From Acidobacteriota bacterium (GTDB lineage Bacteria > Acidobacteriota > Thermoanaerobaculia > Multivoradales > Multivoraceae), in the NCBI GenBank assembly GCA_003388555.1, contig QQVD01000031.1, forward strand, positions 1-64,000: 64,000 nucleotides of DNA, written 5' to 3'. The stretch's first letter is position 1; each line of letters starts with the position of its first letter. A program made the position numbers and the translations under genes. The notes under the pieces were generated by a model. The model did no database searches. It was not told the DNA's origin and saw only the letters and a list, made by a program, of their open reading frames with translations. Positions 54,732 to 63,372 of this stretch are shown here, in pieces.

Positions 54732-57701
54732 TCAGGCCATCCCCACCGCCTCCGCGTCGCGGTCGCTGAGCCAGCCGCCGTCCTGGCGCAGCTTCACCGT
54801 CTCGTCGCGCTTCCACGAGCGCTCGCAGCGCGGCTGATCGCGCAGGTCGACGACGACGACCTCGCCGTCCTCGAGCCGCGGGTCCAGCTGCACCCGAGAC
54901 ACCGAGAGCAGGTCGGGAAGGTCGGCGAGGAAGCAGGCGAAGGCGCCGGGCGAGTCACCGATGCGAACGCCGGCGTCCAGGGTGTTCTCGATGCCCTGCG
55001 GTTTGGCTTCCTCGAGCGCCTTGTCGACCTGGCCGTGCAGCTCGATGACCGCCTCCCAGGACGGGTCGGCGTGGTGGAGGACGCTCTCGAGGTCGGCGGC
55101 CAGGTCGCTCCCGGGCTCGGCGAAGCCGTCGACGTGCACGTCGACGTCGTCACCGAGCAGCGCGCGAGTCGCCTCGTCGGCGGTATGGGGGAGGATCGGG
55201 GCCAGCAGCGAGGCGAGCACCCGGGTGATCTCGTGCAGGGCGCTCTGGGTGCGTCGCCGGCGTGGCGCATCCGCCAGGTCGCAGTAGAGACGGTCCTTCA
55301 CCGCGTCGAGGTAGACGGAAGAGAGGGTGTGGTTGCAGAAATCGAACAGCGCCTGGTGTGCGCGGCGGAAGTCGAAGCGTTCGTAGGCGTCGGTGACCTG
55401 ACGATAGAGCAGGGCGGTCTCCCGGAGCGCCCAGGCGTCGATCGAGCACGGATCGATCCGCGACAGCGGCAGCTTGTGCTCGGCAGCGTCGAAGTCGTCG
55501 AGGTTGGAGAGCAGGAAGCGCAGCGTGTTGCGCACCTTGCGGTACGACTCGCCGGCGAGCTCGAAGAAGCTCAGGTCGACCTTGATGTCGTTCTCGAACG
55601 CCAGCGAGCTGACCCACCAGCGGCAGACGTCGGCACCGAAGCGCTCGAGCAGGTCGTCGACGTCGAGGGTGTTGCCGAGCGACTTGGACATCTTGCGGTT
55701 GTCCTTGTCGACGATGAAGCCGTGGGTCAGCAGGGTGCGGTACGGAGCCTCACCGGTGGCCCCGATCGAGGCCAGCAGCGAGCTCTGGAACCAACCACGG
55801 TGCTGGTCGGATCCCTCGAGGTAGAGGTCGGTGGGGAAGCGCATTCCGCGCTCCCTGACCACGGCGTTCCACGAAGCGCCGGACTCGAACCAGACGTCGA
55901 AGATGTCGTACATCTTCTCCAGCTCGCCGAGACCGACCGTGCCCTCTCTGAGCGCCCGCGGAGCGTCGGGGTCGCTGCCCGGGTCGTAGCCGGCGAGCAG
56001 GGCCTCCGGGTCCTCGAGGAACCAGGAGTCGGAGCCTGTCGTCCGCTCGTCGCCGGCCGGATGGGCAGCGAAGCGCTCGGCGATCACGCGTACGGTGCGA
56101 GCGGTGAGCAGCACCTCGCCCGAAGGCAGCCGGAACGCCGGGATCGGCAGTCCCCAGGCGCGCTGACGCGACAGACACCAGTCGGGCCGCGCCTCGAGCA
56201 TGCCGTCGAGCCGCTTGCGCCCCCAGCCGGGCACGAACTCGACGCCGCGGGTCGCCTCGAGGGCGGCGCCGCGCAACGTGCCGTTGCCGCGCGCCATGTC
56301 GCGGTCCACCGCCACGAACCACTGCTCGGTGGCCCTGAAGACGACCGGAGTCTTCGAGCGCCAGTCGTGGGGGTAGGAATGATGGAAGTCGAAGTGCAGA
56401 TACAGGTGTCCGCTCGCCCGCAGCCGCTCGATGATCTGCGGGTTGGCGTCCCAGATCGAATGGCCGCGCAGCCATTCGGGCACGGTGTCGTCGTAGGTCC
56501 CGTCGGCCTGCACCGGACAGTAGATCGGCAGGCCCTCGCGCTGGCCCGTGGCGTAGTCCTCCGCGCCGTGTCCCGGTGCGGTGTGTACCAGGCCGGTGCC
56601 GTCCTCGAGGGTGACGTACTCCGCAGCGACGACCTTCCAGGCCCCTGCCGCACCGCCGGCGGTCTCGTCGCGGAACGGATGGCGGTACTCCAGGCCGAGC
56701 AGGTCGGCGCCCTTGCAGCGACCGAGGATGCGGACCGACCCGGGCTCGATGTCGCGGCCCTTGGCCACCGGGTCGAGCAGCTTCTCGGCGACGACGCCGA
56801 CGCGGCCGGCGAGGTCGACGAGCACGTAGTCGAAGCGCTCGTGCACCGCGATCAACAGGTTGGCGGGCAGCGTCCACGGTGTCGTGGTCCAGATCATCAG
56901 TGCCGAGTCACCCGGAACCTCCGAGGCATCGACGCCGAAGGCGCTCGCCAGGGCAGCCGGGTCGTCGACCTCGAACCAGACGTAGATCGACGGATCCTCA
57001 CGGTCGTAGTACTCGAGCTCCGCTTCGGCCAGCGCCGTCTCGTTGGCGATCGACCAGTGCACGGGCTTGAGGTCGCGGTAGACGATGCCCTGCTCGAGCA
57101 TCTCGGCAAAGACCTCGAGGGTCTTCTGCTCGTAGATCGGCGACAGGGTCTTGTACGGATTTTCGTAGTCGGCGAGGGTCGACAGCCGCAGCATCCCGCT
57201 CGCCTGCAGCTTGATGTACTTCTCGGCGTCGGCGGCGCAGGCGCGTCGCACCGCCATGCGGCGGGTGCCCTCGTCGAGCCCCTGGAGCTTCTCGAACTTG
57301 CCACTCGCCACCATCTCGGTCTGGACCTTGTGCTCGATCGGCAGACCGTGGCAGTCCCAGCCGGGCACGTAGGGGCAGTGCCTGCCGGCCATCAGCCGGG
57401 TGCGCACGACGAGGTCCTTGAGCACCTTGTTCAGCAGGTGGCCGGTGTGGATCGGGCCGTTGGCGTAGGGCGGCCCGTCGTGGAAGACGTAGGGCTCGGC
57501 GCCGGCGCGCGCCGTCAGCACGCGTTGGTACTGGCCGCTCTCGGCCCACCGCTTCTGGCTCTGCGGCTCGTTCTGCTTCAGGTTGGCCTTCATCGGGAAG
57601 GAGGTCCTGGGCAGGTTGAGCGTCTGTTTGTAGCGCTTCTTGCGCTCCTTCTCGGCCGCATCGCTCGCCGCTTCGGCTGCTGTCGTCTGTTCGTCGCTCA
57701 T
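54732..57701 (-). CDS. ileS: Isoleucyl-tRNA synthetase
   Basis: The class I synthetase charges tRNA-Ile and edits valine. It is 989 residues. The HIGH motif is NGPIHTGHLLN (85-88), and KMSKS is RKMSKSLGNTLD near residue 668. The CP1 editing domain with TPWTLPANLLIAVHE lies between. The tRNA-binding anticodon domain follows. The C-terminal zinc finger is altered. Relatives have CxxC twice, but here the tail reads CERSWKRDETV and later LSDRDAEAV, so three of four cysteines are lost. The first 25 residues are a charged extension. The gene is alone, with a leader of about 200 bases that contains a possible attenuator. Confidence 0.97.
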   Translation of the reverse strand: MSDEQTTAAEAASDAAEKERKKRYKQTLNLPRTSFPMKANLKQNEPQSQKRWAESGQYQRVLTARAGAEPYVFHDGPPYANGPIHTGHLLNKVLKDLVVRTRLMAGRHCPYVPGWDCHGLPIEHKVQTEMVASGKFEKLQGLDEGTRRMAVRRACAADAEKYIKLQASGMLRLSTLADYENPYKTLSPIYEQKTLEVFAEMLEQGIVYRDLKPVHWSIANETALAEAELEYYDREDPSIYVWFEVDDPAALASAFGVDASEVPGDSALMIWTTTPWTLPANLLIAVHERFDYVLVDLAGRVGVVAEKLLDPVAKGRDIEPGSVRILGRCKGADLLGLEYRHPFRDETAGGAAGAWKVVAAEYVTLEDGTGLVHTAPGHGAEDYATGQREGLPIYCPVQADGTYDDTVPEWLRGHSIWDANPQIIERLRASGHLYLHFDFHHSYPHDWRSKTPVVFRATEQWFVAVDRDMARGNGTLRGAALEATRGVEFVPGWGRKRLDGMLEARPDWCLSRQRAWGLPIPAFRLPSGEVLLTARTVRVIAERFAAHPAGDERTTGSDSWFLEDPEALLAGYDPGSDPDAPRALREGTVGLGELEKMYDIFDVWFESGASWNAVVRERGMRFPTDLYLEGSDQHRGWFQSSLLASIGATGEAPYRTLLTHGFIVDKDNRKMSKSLGNTLDVDDLLERFGADVCRWWVSSLAFENDIKVDLSFFELAGESYRKVRNTLRFLLSNLDDFDAAEHKLPLSRIDPCSIDAWALRETALLYRQVTDAYERFDFRRAHQALFDFCNHTLSSVYLDAVKDRLYCDLADAPRRRRTQSALHEITRVLASLLAPILPHTADEATRALLGDDVDVHVDGFAEPGSDLAADLESVLHHADPSWEAVIELHGQVDKALEEAKPQGIENTLDAGVRIGDSPGAFACFLADLPDLLSVSRVQLDPRLEDGEVVVVDLRDQPRCERSWKRDETVKLRQDGGWLSDRDAEAVGMA

Positions 57702-58055
57702 GATGGGTGTGTCCCTGTCGGGATGCAGTGGTCTCCGGTCCGGTGCCCGGTCGCAGACCCCCTGAAAACGCGAAACGGCCTCGCCGGGTGGCGAGGCCGC
57801 TGGGAGGCTCGGGTCTGGGTCCGCTGCTCAGTCGGGGCAGCGTTCCACGGACCGCGGCTGCGGCCGGCTGGAGGTGGTAATCGGGGTCGCGCAGCACATT
57901 GCAGCAGCGATCATATCCGAAGCGCGGAAGCGGCTGCAGCGGCGGGGCGAGCTCCGGGTCGATCGCGGTCGAACGGATCGCGGGTCTGATAATTTGCCGA
58001 CGACTCCCGGATCGGCTGGTGGCGACGCCGGCCGCCGGAGGGAAGGTCGATTCCG
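57702..58055. other. Intergenic region between ileS and the SH3 gene
   Basis: The ~350 bases contain the ileS leader on the minus strand. It holds a -10-like TATGAT at 57915-57910 and a hairpin at 57776-57799. On the plus strand, GATAAT at 57988-57993 is a possible -10 for the SH3 gene. No open gene is supported. Confidence 0.45.
57776..57799 (-). terminator. Possible attenuator hairpin in the ileS leader
   Basis: A perfect 10-bp stem (CGGCCTCGCC and reverse complement, four-base loop) lies ~75 bases upstream of ileS. On the minus strand it is followed by TTTCGCGTTTT, a broken U-tract. No minus-strand gene ends nearby, so its likely role is conditional termination in the ileS leader. No T-box consensus was found. 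Confidence 0.4.
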
Positions 58056-59195
58056 TTGCAATCTCCCAAGGGCAGGTCGCCCGCCGCCCCGACTCCACCC
58101 GGCCGACGGCGAGGCTCGCGGGCCGCGGGCGCCGCCGCGCCGCGCTGCGGTCGCTGGCTCCTCTTCCTCCTCGTGCCGTTCGTCCTGACAGCCGGCGCCA
58201 CAGCGGGGCAGTCGCCACCGGCGGCGCCCGAGCCCGAGAGCCGTCTGAGATCAGTCGAGAGTTTCGAGACGTCGGACAGCGCCGTGCTCGAGTTCCGGTT
58301 CACCGACGAGTCGGTCCCCGAGGTCTCGCTGCTGCGCAGCGGTGGATCCCTGGTGGTCACCGCGGAGGAGATCGCGCTCGCCGGCCGGCCCGACGCCAGC
58401 TCGTCGCGCGGCTTCTTCCGCTCGGTGGCGCTCGCAGAGCACGGCCGACCAGGCCCCCTCGGAGACTCGCCGGGCTTTCGGGCGAAGATCGAGATCCCTG
58501 CGGACATGCTGCTGACGCACTCTGTCGGGCCGGGGAGACTCTGGCTCGTCGCCTGCCGTGAGGTCGTCGCCTCGGCGCTCGGCTGTCCTTCCGTGACCTC
58601 GGTGCAGCGTGCCGCGCGTCAGGAGGCCGAACGCCGCCGTCGTGCCGTCGATGGTGCCGCCGAGGCGGCTGCCGAAGAGCCGGCGAACGAGCGTCCCACC
58701 GTTGCCGACCGCCCGGCGAGAACGGTCCCCGAGGCCTCGGCCGCCGACGTCCCCATCGAACGTCGCGCTGCGATGGTGCGCAGCAGTGCGGTGCGCGTCG
58801 GCCCGGGTCCGACCTACGATGCGCTGGCCACGATCTCGGCCGGGATGGAGGTCGAGATCCTCGACGAGGAGGCCGGCTGGCTCTCGGTGCGCACCTCGCG
58901 GGCGACCGGGTGGGTTCCCGAGGCCGACGTGCGCAGGGCGGTGCCGCGGCCCGAGAGCTCCGGCGAGCCGGCGGCTGCCGCCCCGTTGGCCGCCGCCGAG
59001 CGCCTCGGCGGCTCCATGGGTATCACCAACAACCGGGTCAGCCTGCGCGCTGAGCCGACGGTACGTTCCGAGCGCCTGTCGGTGATCTCGGCCGGGCGCA
59101 CCCTGGAGATCCTCTCCGAACGCGGGCTGTGGCTCGAGGTGTTGATCGGCGGCGTGCGCGGCTGGATGTTCGGTGAGTACGTCGACCGGCCCTGA
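58056..59195 (+). CDS. Bacterial SH3 domain protein, two SH3b domains
   Basis: The 379-residue product starts at a TTG (58056) after GGAGGGAAGG. A positively charged n-region and a hydrophobic stretch (WLLFLLVPFVLTAGATAG) form a signal or anchor. A ~150-residue Glu/Ala-rich region is followed by two SH3b domains. The first is near 245-295 (VRSSAVRVGPGPTYDALATI, AGWLSVRTSRATGWVPEADV) and the second near 325-378 (NNRVSLRAEPTVRSERLSVI, GLWLEVLIGGVRGWMFGEYV). SH3b domains bind cell-wall peptides. It opens the block of exopolysaccharide genes on this strand. Confidence 0.82.
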   Translation: MQSPKGRSPAAPTPPGRRRGSRAAGAAAPRCGRWLLFLLVPFVLTAGATAGQSPPAAPEPESRLRSVESFETSDSAVLEFRFTDESVPEVSLLRSGGSLVVTAEEIALAGRPDASSSRGFFRSVALAEHGRPGPLGDSPGFRAKIEIPADMLLTHSVGPGRLWLVACREVVASALGCPSVTSVQRAARQEAERRRRAVDGAAEAAAEEPANERPTVADRPARTVPEASAADVPIERRAAMVRSSAVRVGPGPTYDALATISAGMEVEILDEEAGWLSVRTSRATGWVPEADVRRAVPRPESSGEPAAAAPLAAAERLGGSMGITNNRVSLRAEPTVRSERLSVISAGRTLEILSERGLWLEVLIGGVRGWMFGEYVDRP

Positions 59196-59249
59196 GCCGG
59201 CCGCCGGAGCGACGACCAGGAGGGCGCCGGGGGCGCACAGCGGATTCAG

Positions 59250-60089
59250 ATGTCGCAGGAGTGGAACCTCGAAGCGCTGCGCGAGAGCGTTCGGTCGACC
59301 GAGCGCAGGTACCGGCGCGAGCTCGAGGCCGATCTCGAGGTCGGCTGGATCGACATGCACTCCCACGTGCTGCCGGGCGTCGACGACGGGGCCGAGAGCT
59401 TCGACCACGCGGTGGAGCTGCTGCACGAGGCGTGGGAGGGCGGGACTCGCGAGGTCTACGTCACTCCGCACATGTTCCGCAACCCTTTCGACAACTTCGA
59501 TGCCGCCGAGATGGTCGATGCGTTCGGCCGTTTCGCCGAAGGTCTGCGTGAGCTCGCCGTGCACCACGTCACCGAGTACCGGTTCCTGCGCGATCTGAAG
59601 ATCCACCTCGGCGCCGAGAACTACGTCTCGCCGGAGTTCCTCACCGCGCTCGCCGAGCGGCGGGTACTGACCCTCGGCTCCACCCGATGCCTGCTGCTCG
59701 AGCTGCCGGACGGCCTGGTCACCAAGGCCGCCGAGTCGGCGGTGAGGAAGGTGGTCGATGCCGGCTACGTGCCGGTGCTGGCGCACGTCGAGCGGGTGAC
59801 GGCGTTCACCCGCTCGGCCGCCAGCCTCGAAAGGCTGCTCGAGGAGGGGGCGATCGGCCAGGTCAACCTGCCCGGGCTGATCGATCCGCGGACGTTCGAG
59901 GTCGCTGCCGGCCACGTGCAGAGCGGCCGCGCCCGTCTCGTCGCCTCGGACGGACACGATCTCGCTCAGCGCACCATGCGCCTCGACCGGCTCGACGAGA
60001 TCCCCGGACCCCGTCGGCTACGCACTCTGGTGGAGGAGGCGATGACGGTGCAGCCGCGCCGGATCTTCGAGCTGCACCGAGCGGGCTGA
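59250..60089 (+). CDS. CpsB/CapC-type tyrosine-protein phosphatase (PHP domain)
   Basis: The 279-residue enzyme dephosphorylates tyrosine on the BY-kinase tail and so controls exopolysaccharide chain length and export. It belongs to the Mn-dependent YwqE/CpsB family. VGWIDMHSHVLPGVDDGAE (D35, H37, H39) opens the PHP metal site, REVYVTPHMFRNP carries another histidine, and VPVLAHVERVTAF and RARLVASDGHDLAQR complete it. The cognate kinase gene is at 61067 on the same strand, but the leftward FecR-like gene lies between them. The ATG at 59250 has only a weak ribosome binding site. Confidence 0.9.
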   Translation: MSQEWNLEALRESVRSTERRYRRELEADLEVGWIDMHSHVLPGVDDGAESFDHAVELLHEAWEGGTREVYVTPHMFRNPFDNFDAAEMVDAFGRFAEGLRELAVHHVTEYRFLRDLKIHLGAENYVSPEFLTALAERRVLTLGSTRCLLLELPDGLVTKAAESAVRKVVDAGYVPVLAHVERVTAFTRSAASLERLLEEGAIGQVNLPGLIDPRTFEVAAGHVQSGRARLVASDGHDLAQRTMRLDRLDEIPGPRRLRTLVEEAMTVQPRRIFELHRAG

Positions 60090-60126
60090 GTGGCCGGCCC
60101 GAAGCCGACCCCCGGAAGCGCCCGGA

Positions 60127-60906
60127 TCAGTTGCCGTCGGCCCGGGTCTCGATCGTCGTCGACGGCTCGCGATCGTCGTCCTCGACGACCGAGATCGCGA
60201 TGCCGGCGCCGGCGGCTCCCAGACCGATGAGCGCGATCCTGCCGCGTCGCCCGTCGTCGGCGACGATCGCGGCGAGATCGCAGTCGCCGCCGGTACGATC
60301 TTCGGCGTCACCGCTCTCCACCGCCTCGGCGACCTCTTGGCCCTGGACGACCTCGGCGCCTTCGTCGAGGGAGACACCGAGCCCGTCGGCGAGCTCGATG
60401 GTGGTCTCGGAGATCGAGGCGATGCAGTGCACCTCGGCACCGTCGGCGCCGCGCAGCAGCACCGCGAGGTCCTCGTCGATGCCGCCGGTGCTGTCGACGT
60501 TGAGCAGGGTGGCCCCTTCGTCGACAGCCGAGGTCAGCACCGCGGGTTCGACTGTCTGGGCGACGTCGCCGCCGCCACCGAGCGCCACCGTGGCGCCGGC
60601 CTGCCACCGGGTGTCCGGATCCCCGGCCAGCGAGACGGAGCCGTCGAGCACCTTGATCAGGAGGGCTTCCGCGTCGAGTGAGAACTCGGCGCTCGAGCGC
60701 GGCTCGACGACCACCGTGGTGCGGCCGCTGAGGAAGACCTGGACCGGATCGTTGGCCGCCGTCACCTGGCTGCCCGGCCAGACCGGGTCCAGCACCTCGG
60801 AACCCGCGGTCGAGTATCCGACGGGCGCCGAGGAGCTCGCCAGGGCCGCGGTGGCGACGAACAGTGCGGTGCCGACGAGGACATGGCTGCGGGCTTGGAT
60901 GCGCAT
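60127..60906 (-). CDS. Secreted FecR-like or beta-rich protein with C-terminal membrane segment
   Basis: The 259-residue product has a signal peptide (LVGTALFVATAALASSSAP) and a beta-rich region. SGRTTVVVEPRSSAEFSLDA and AEALLIKVLDGSVSLAG resemble the periplasmic FecR-type beta domain, but I cannot assign it firmly. A C-terminal hydrophobic run (RIALIGLGAAGAGIAISVV) could anchor it. The middle is very acidic (VDEGATLLNVDSTGGIDEDL). The gene is on the opposite strand within an exopolysaccharide locus, between the phosphatase and kinase genes. It may sense or be displaced by the polymer, but no evidence supports a specific role. Confidence 0.55.
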   Translation of the reverse strand: MRIQARSHVLVGTALFVATAALASSSAPVGYSTAGSEVLDPVWPGSQVTAANDPVQVFLSGRTTVVVEPRSSAEFSLDAEALLIKVLDGSVSLAGDPDTRWQAGATVALGGGGDVAQTVEPAVLTSAVDEGATLLNVDSTGGIDEDLAVLLRGADGAEVHCIASISETTIELADGLGVSLDEGAEVVQGQEVAEAVESGDAEDRTGGDCDLAAIVADDGRRGRIALIGLGAAGAGIAISVVEDDDREPSTTIETRADGN

Positions 60907-61066
60907 GGGTACAGGTCCCCCGAAGGGCGTGGGAGCCTGGAGGATACCAGAGACCGCCGCTCTTCGGCGCCTCGAGGGCCGACGGGATCCCGCTCGGTGG
61001 TAGCCTCTCAGCCGCTGCCCGCAGCTCGCCGACCGCCTCGAAAATCGCCTCGACTGAGGTTTCGCG

Positions 61067-63346
61067 ATGGACCGGGAGTCCTACTTCAACGAAGACCTGC
61101 GCCGCCACGGCGGTGGCGGCGTGGGGCCGGGCGCGCGCAGGGGCGACAACGATCCCTCGGAGGGGATCAAGGTACGCCAGCTGATCGAGTCGATCAGGGT
61201 CCGGATCTTCACCGTGGTCCTGGTCTGGCTGCTCACCGTCGTCGTCATGGTGGTGCACGTCTGGACCCAGACGCCGCTCTACCGGTCGACCGCAACGCTC
61301 GAGATCGAGCCGAAGCAGAACCTGCTGCCCTACCAGGATCTCTCGGCCCGCGGCGGCGACCAGAGCAACATCGAGACGCAGATCACCCTGCTGCGCAGCG
61401 GCAACCTGCTGGCCAAGGTCGTCGAGCGCCTCGAGCTGACCACCCGGCCCGAGTTCGTGCGCTCGGTCGATCGGGGCTTCTTCCTCGACGCCGCCGAGGC
61501 CGGGCTCGATCTGATCAAGAACGGCTTCCGGCCGCGTCGCCGCGGCGAAGCGCTCTCGGAAGCCGGGGCCCTGCGTCGGCTGCAGGAGAATCTGTCGATC
61601 GCGCCGGTGGGCAACACCCAGCTGGTGCGGGTCTCCTACTCGTCGCCCGACCCGGACCTGTCGACCGACGTGGCGGGCGCGATCGCCCTGACCTTCATCG
61701 AGACCACGCTGCAGACCCGGTACGACGCCACCAGGCGTGCCGTGAAGTTCCTCGAGGATCAACTCGCCGAGCTCGAGAACGAGATCGAGGACTCGCAGGA
61801 CCAGTTGCTCGCTTTCGCCCGCAGCCGCGACCTCGACGTCGACGGCGAGTCCGCCTCGTCGCGCCGCGTCGGCGATCTGGCGCGGCTGCAGACCGAGGCG
61901 GAGGCCGAGGCGGCCAGACTGCGCTCCTACGTCGACACCCTGAGGGCCGGCCGCACCGAGGGCGTGCCCGACACCGCGAAGACGCAGGAGCTGCGGGCGC
62001 TCGAGGCGCAGATCGCGCGCCAGGAGCAGGAGCTGGCAGCGCTCTCGGCTCGCTACGGCCCCGAGTGGCCGTCGGTGCGGCAGACCCGGTCGGAGCTCGC
62101 CGAGCTACGCCGCGATCTGAGCGCCGCCGGCGGCCGTGCCGCCGATGCCGTGCTGCAGCAGTACCGCGCCGCGCAGCGCCGGGCCGACAGCTTCGCCGCC
62201 CAGATCCGCGCCGAGCGTCGCTCCTCCGACCGCGAGAGTGAGGCGGCGGTACAGCTGGAGATCCTCGAGCGCAAGACGCAGACCAACAAGCAGCTCTACG
62301 ACGGCATCCTGCAGCGCCTGCGCGAGACCGACATCGTCGCCGAGCTGCAGAAGGAGGGCATCCGGATCTCGATCCCGGCGACCCGCCCCAACAGCCAGTA
62401 CGCGCCCAACAAGACGCGCTCGACGCTGTTCGCGCTCGGCATCGGTCTGGCGCTCGGCATCGCCGCGGCGCTGGGGCTCGAGTTCCTCGATCAGACCGTC
62501 AAGAGCTCCGACCACATCACCGAGAGCATCGGACTTCCGGTGCTGGGTACGGTGCCTTCGATCGGCAAGCAGGAGGGGAACTGGCTGGCCGCCAAGCTCA
62601 AGCTGCCGCGTCGCAAGCCCAGCCGCACGCCTCCGAAGCTGCTCGAGCCGAAGGGCGATCGGCGCTCCAACATCGTGCGTGAGTCGTATCGTTCGGTGCG
62701 GACCTCGCTGCTGCTCTCCTCGGCCAGCGAGCCACCGCGAACGATCCTGGTGACGTCGGCGTTGCCGGCCGAGGGCAAGTCGACCACGGTCGCCAACATG
62801 GCGATCTCGTTCGCGAACAACAACGCCCGCACCCTCATCATCGATCTCGACCTGCGCAAGCCCGCGCTGGCGCCTCTCTTCGAGGTCGACTCCGAGAACG
62901 GGATGAGCAAGTTCCTCGCCGGTCGGGCGGAGTTCGCCGACCTGCTGCAGCAGACCAAGCACAAGAATCTGGCCTTGGTGAGCGCCGGGCCGTGCCCGCC
63001 GAATCCCACCGAGCTGCTCGGCTCGAAGCGCATGCGCTGGTGCCTGGGCGTGGCGAGCGAGCACTTCGACGTGGTGCTGATCGACAGCCCGCCGTCGCTC
63101 GAGCTGAGCGACGCTCTCACCGTCTCTCCCTACGTCGACGGCGTGGTGATCGTGGCGCGCGCCGGTCAGACGCCGCGCGAGGCGGTGCGCCGCACCAGCC
63201 TGCGCTTCCAGCGCGCCGGCGCCCGCATCCTGGGAGCGCTGATCAACGGCGCCGACCTGCGCAACCCGGATTACGGCTACTACTACTCGGGCTACCTCTC
63301 GCGCACCTACGACTACCACTACGCGGGCACCTCCGCCGACGGCTGA
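61067..63346 (+). CDS. Polysaccharide biosynthesis tyrosine autokinase (Wzz domain plus BY-kinase)
   Basis: The 759-residue protein combines a chain-length determinant and a BY-kinase. TM1 is VVLVWLLTVVVMVVHVW, and TM2 is LFALGIGLALGIAAALGLEF, near residue 465. A long coiled coil (residues ~225-430) lies between. The kinase part has Walker A at TSALPAEGKSTT (residues ~562-573), Walker A' at LIIDLDLRKP and Walker B at VVLIDSPPS. The tail has a tyrosine cluster, YGYYYSGYLSRTYDYHY, for autophosphorylation in trans. It would regulate and drive exopolysaccharide polymerisation with the CpsB-type phosphatase at 59250 and the ligase-like protein downstream. GAGG lies seven bases before ATG 61067. 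Confidence 0.93.
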   Translation: MDRESYFNEDLRRHGGGGVGPGARRGDNDPSEGIKVRQLIESIRVRIFTVVLVWLLTVVVMVVHVWTQTPLYRSTATLEIEPKQNLLPYQDLSARGGDQSNIETQITLLRSGNLLAKVVERLELTTRPEFVRSVDRGFFLDAAEAGLDLIKNGFRPRRRGEALSEAGALRRLQENLSIAPVGNTQLVRVSYSSPDPDLSTDVAGAIALTFIETTLQTRYDATRRAVKFLEDQLAELENEIEDSQDQLLAFARSRDLDVDGESASSRRVGDLARLQTEAEAEAARLRSYVDTLRAGRTEGVPDTAKTQELRALEAQIARQEQELAALSARYGPEWPSVRQTRSELAELRRDLSAAGGRAADAVLQQYRAAQRRADSFAAQIRAERRSSDRESEAAVQLEILERKTQTNKQLYDGILQRLRETDIVAELQKEGIRISIPATRPNSQYAPNKTRSTLFALGIGLALGIAAALGLEFLDQTVKSSDHITESIGLPVLGTVPSIGKQEGNWLAAKLKLPRRKPSRTPPKLLEPKGDRRSNIVRESYRSVRTSLLLSSASEPPRTILVTSALPAEGKSTTVANMAISFANNNARTLIIDLDLRKPALAPLFEVDSENGMSKFLAGRAEFADLLQQTKHKNLALVSAGPCPPNPTELLGSKRMRWCLGVASEHFDVVLIDSPPSLELSDALTVSPYVDGVVIVARAGQTPREAVRRTSLRFQRAGARILGALINGADLRNPDYGYYYSGYLSRTYDYHYAGTSADG

Positions 63347-63372
63347 GCGGCGCGGACCCGGAGAGCAGACGG

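Noticed and set aside
57841-57860. Partial T-box-like string ending ACCGCGG
   Set aside because: Only the last six bases match the T-box consensus. It is on the plus strand, away from ileS, and there is no specifier loop.
57828-57912. Small leader peptide in the ileS leader starting MIAAAMCC with an isoleucine as second residue
   Set aside because: Too few isoleucine codons (two) and no ribosome binding site, and it was found by looking for one. It could be revisited if the attenuator is confirmed.
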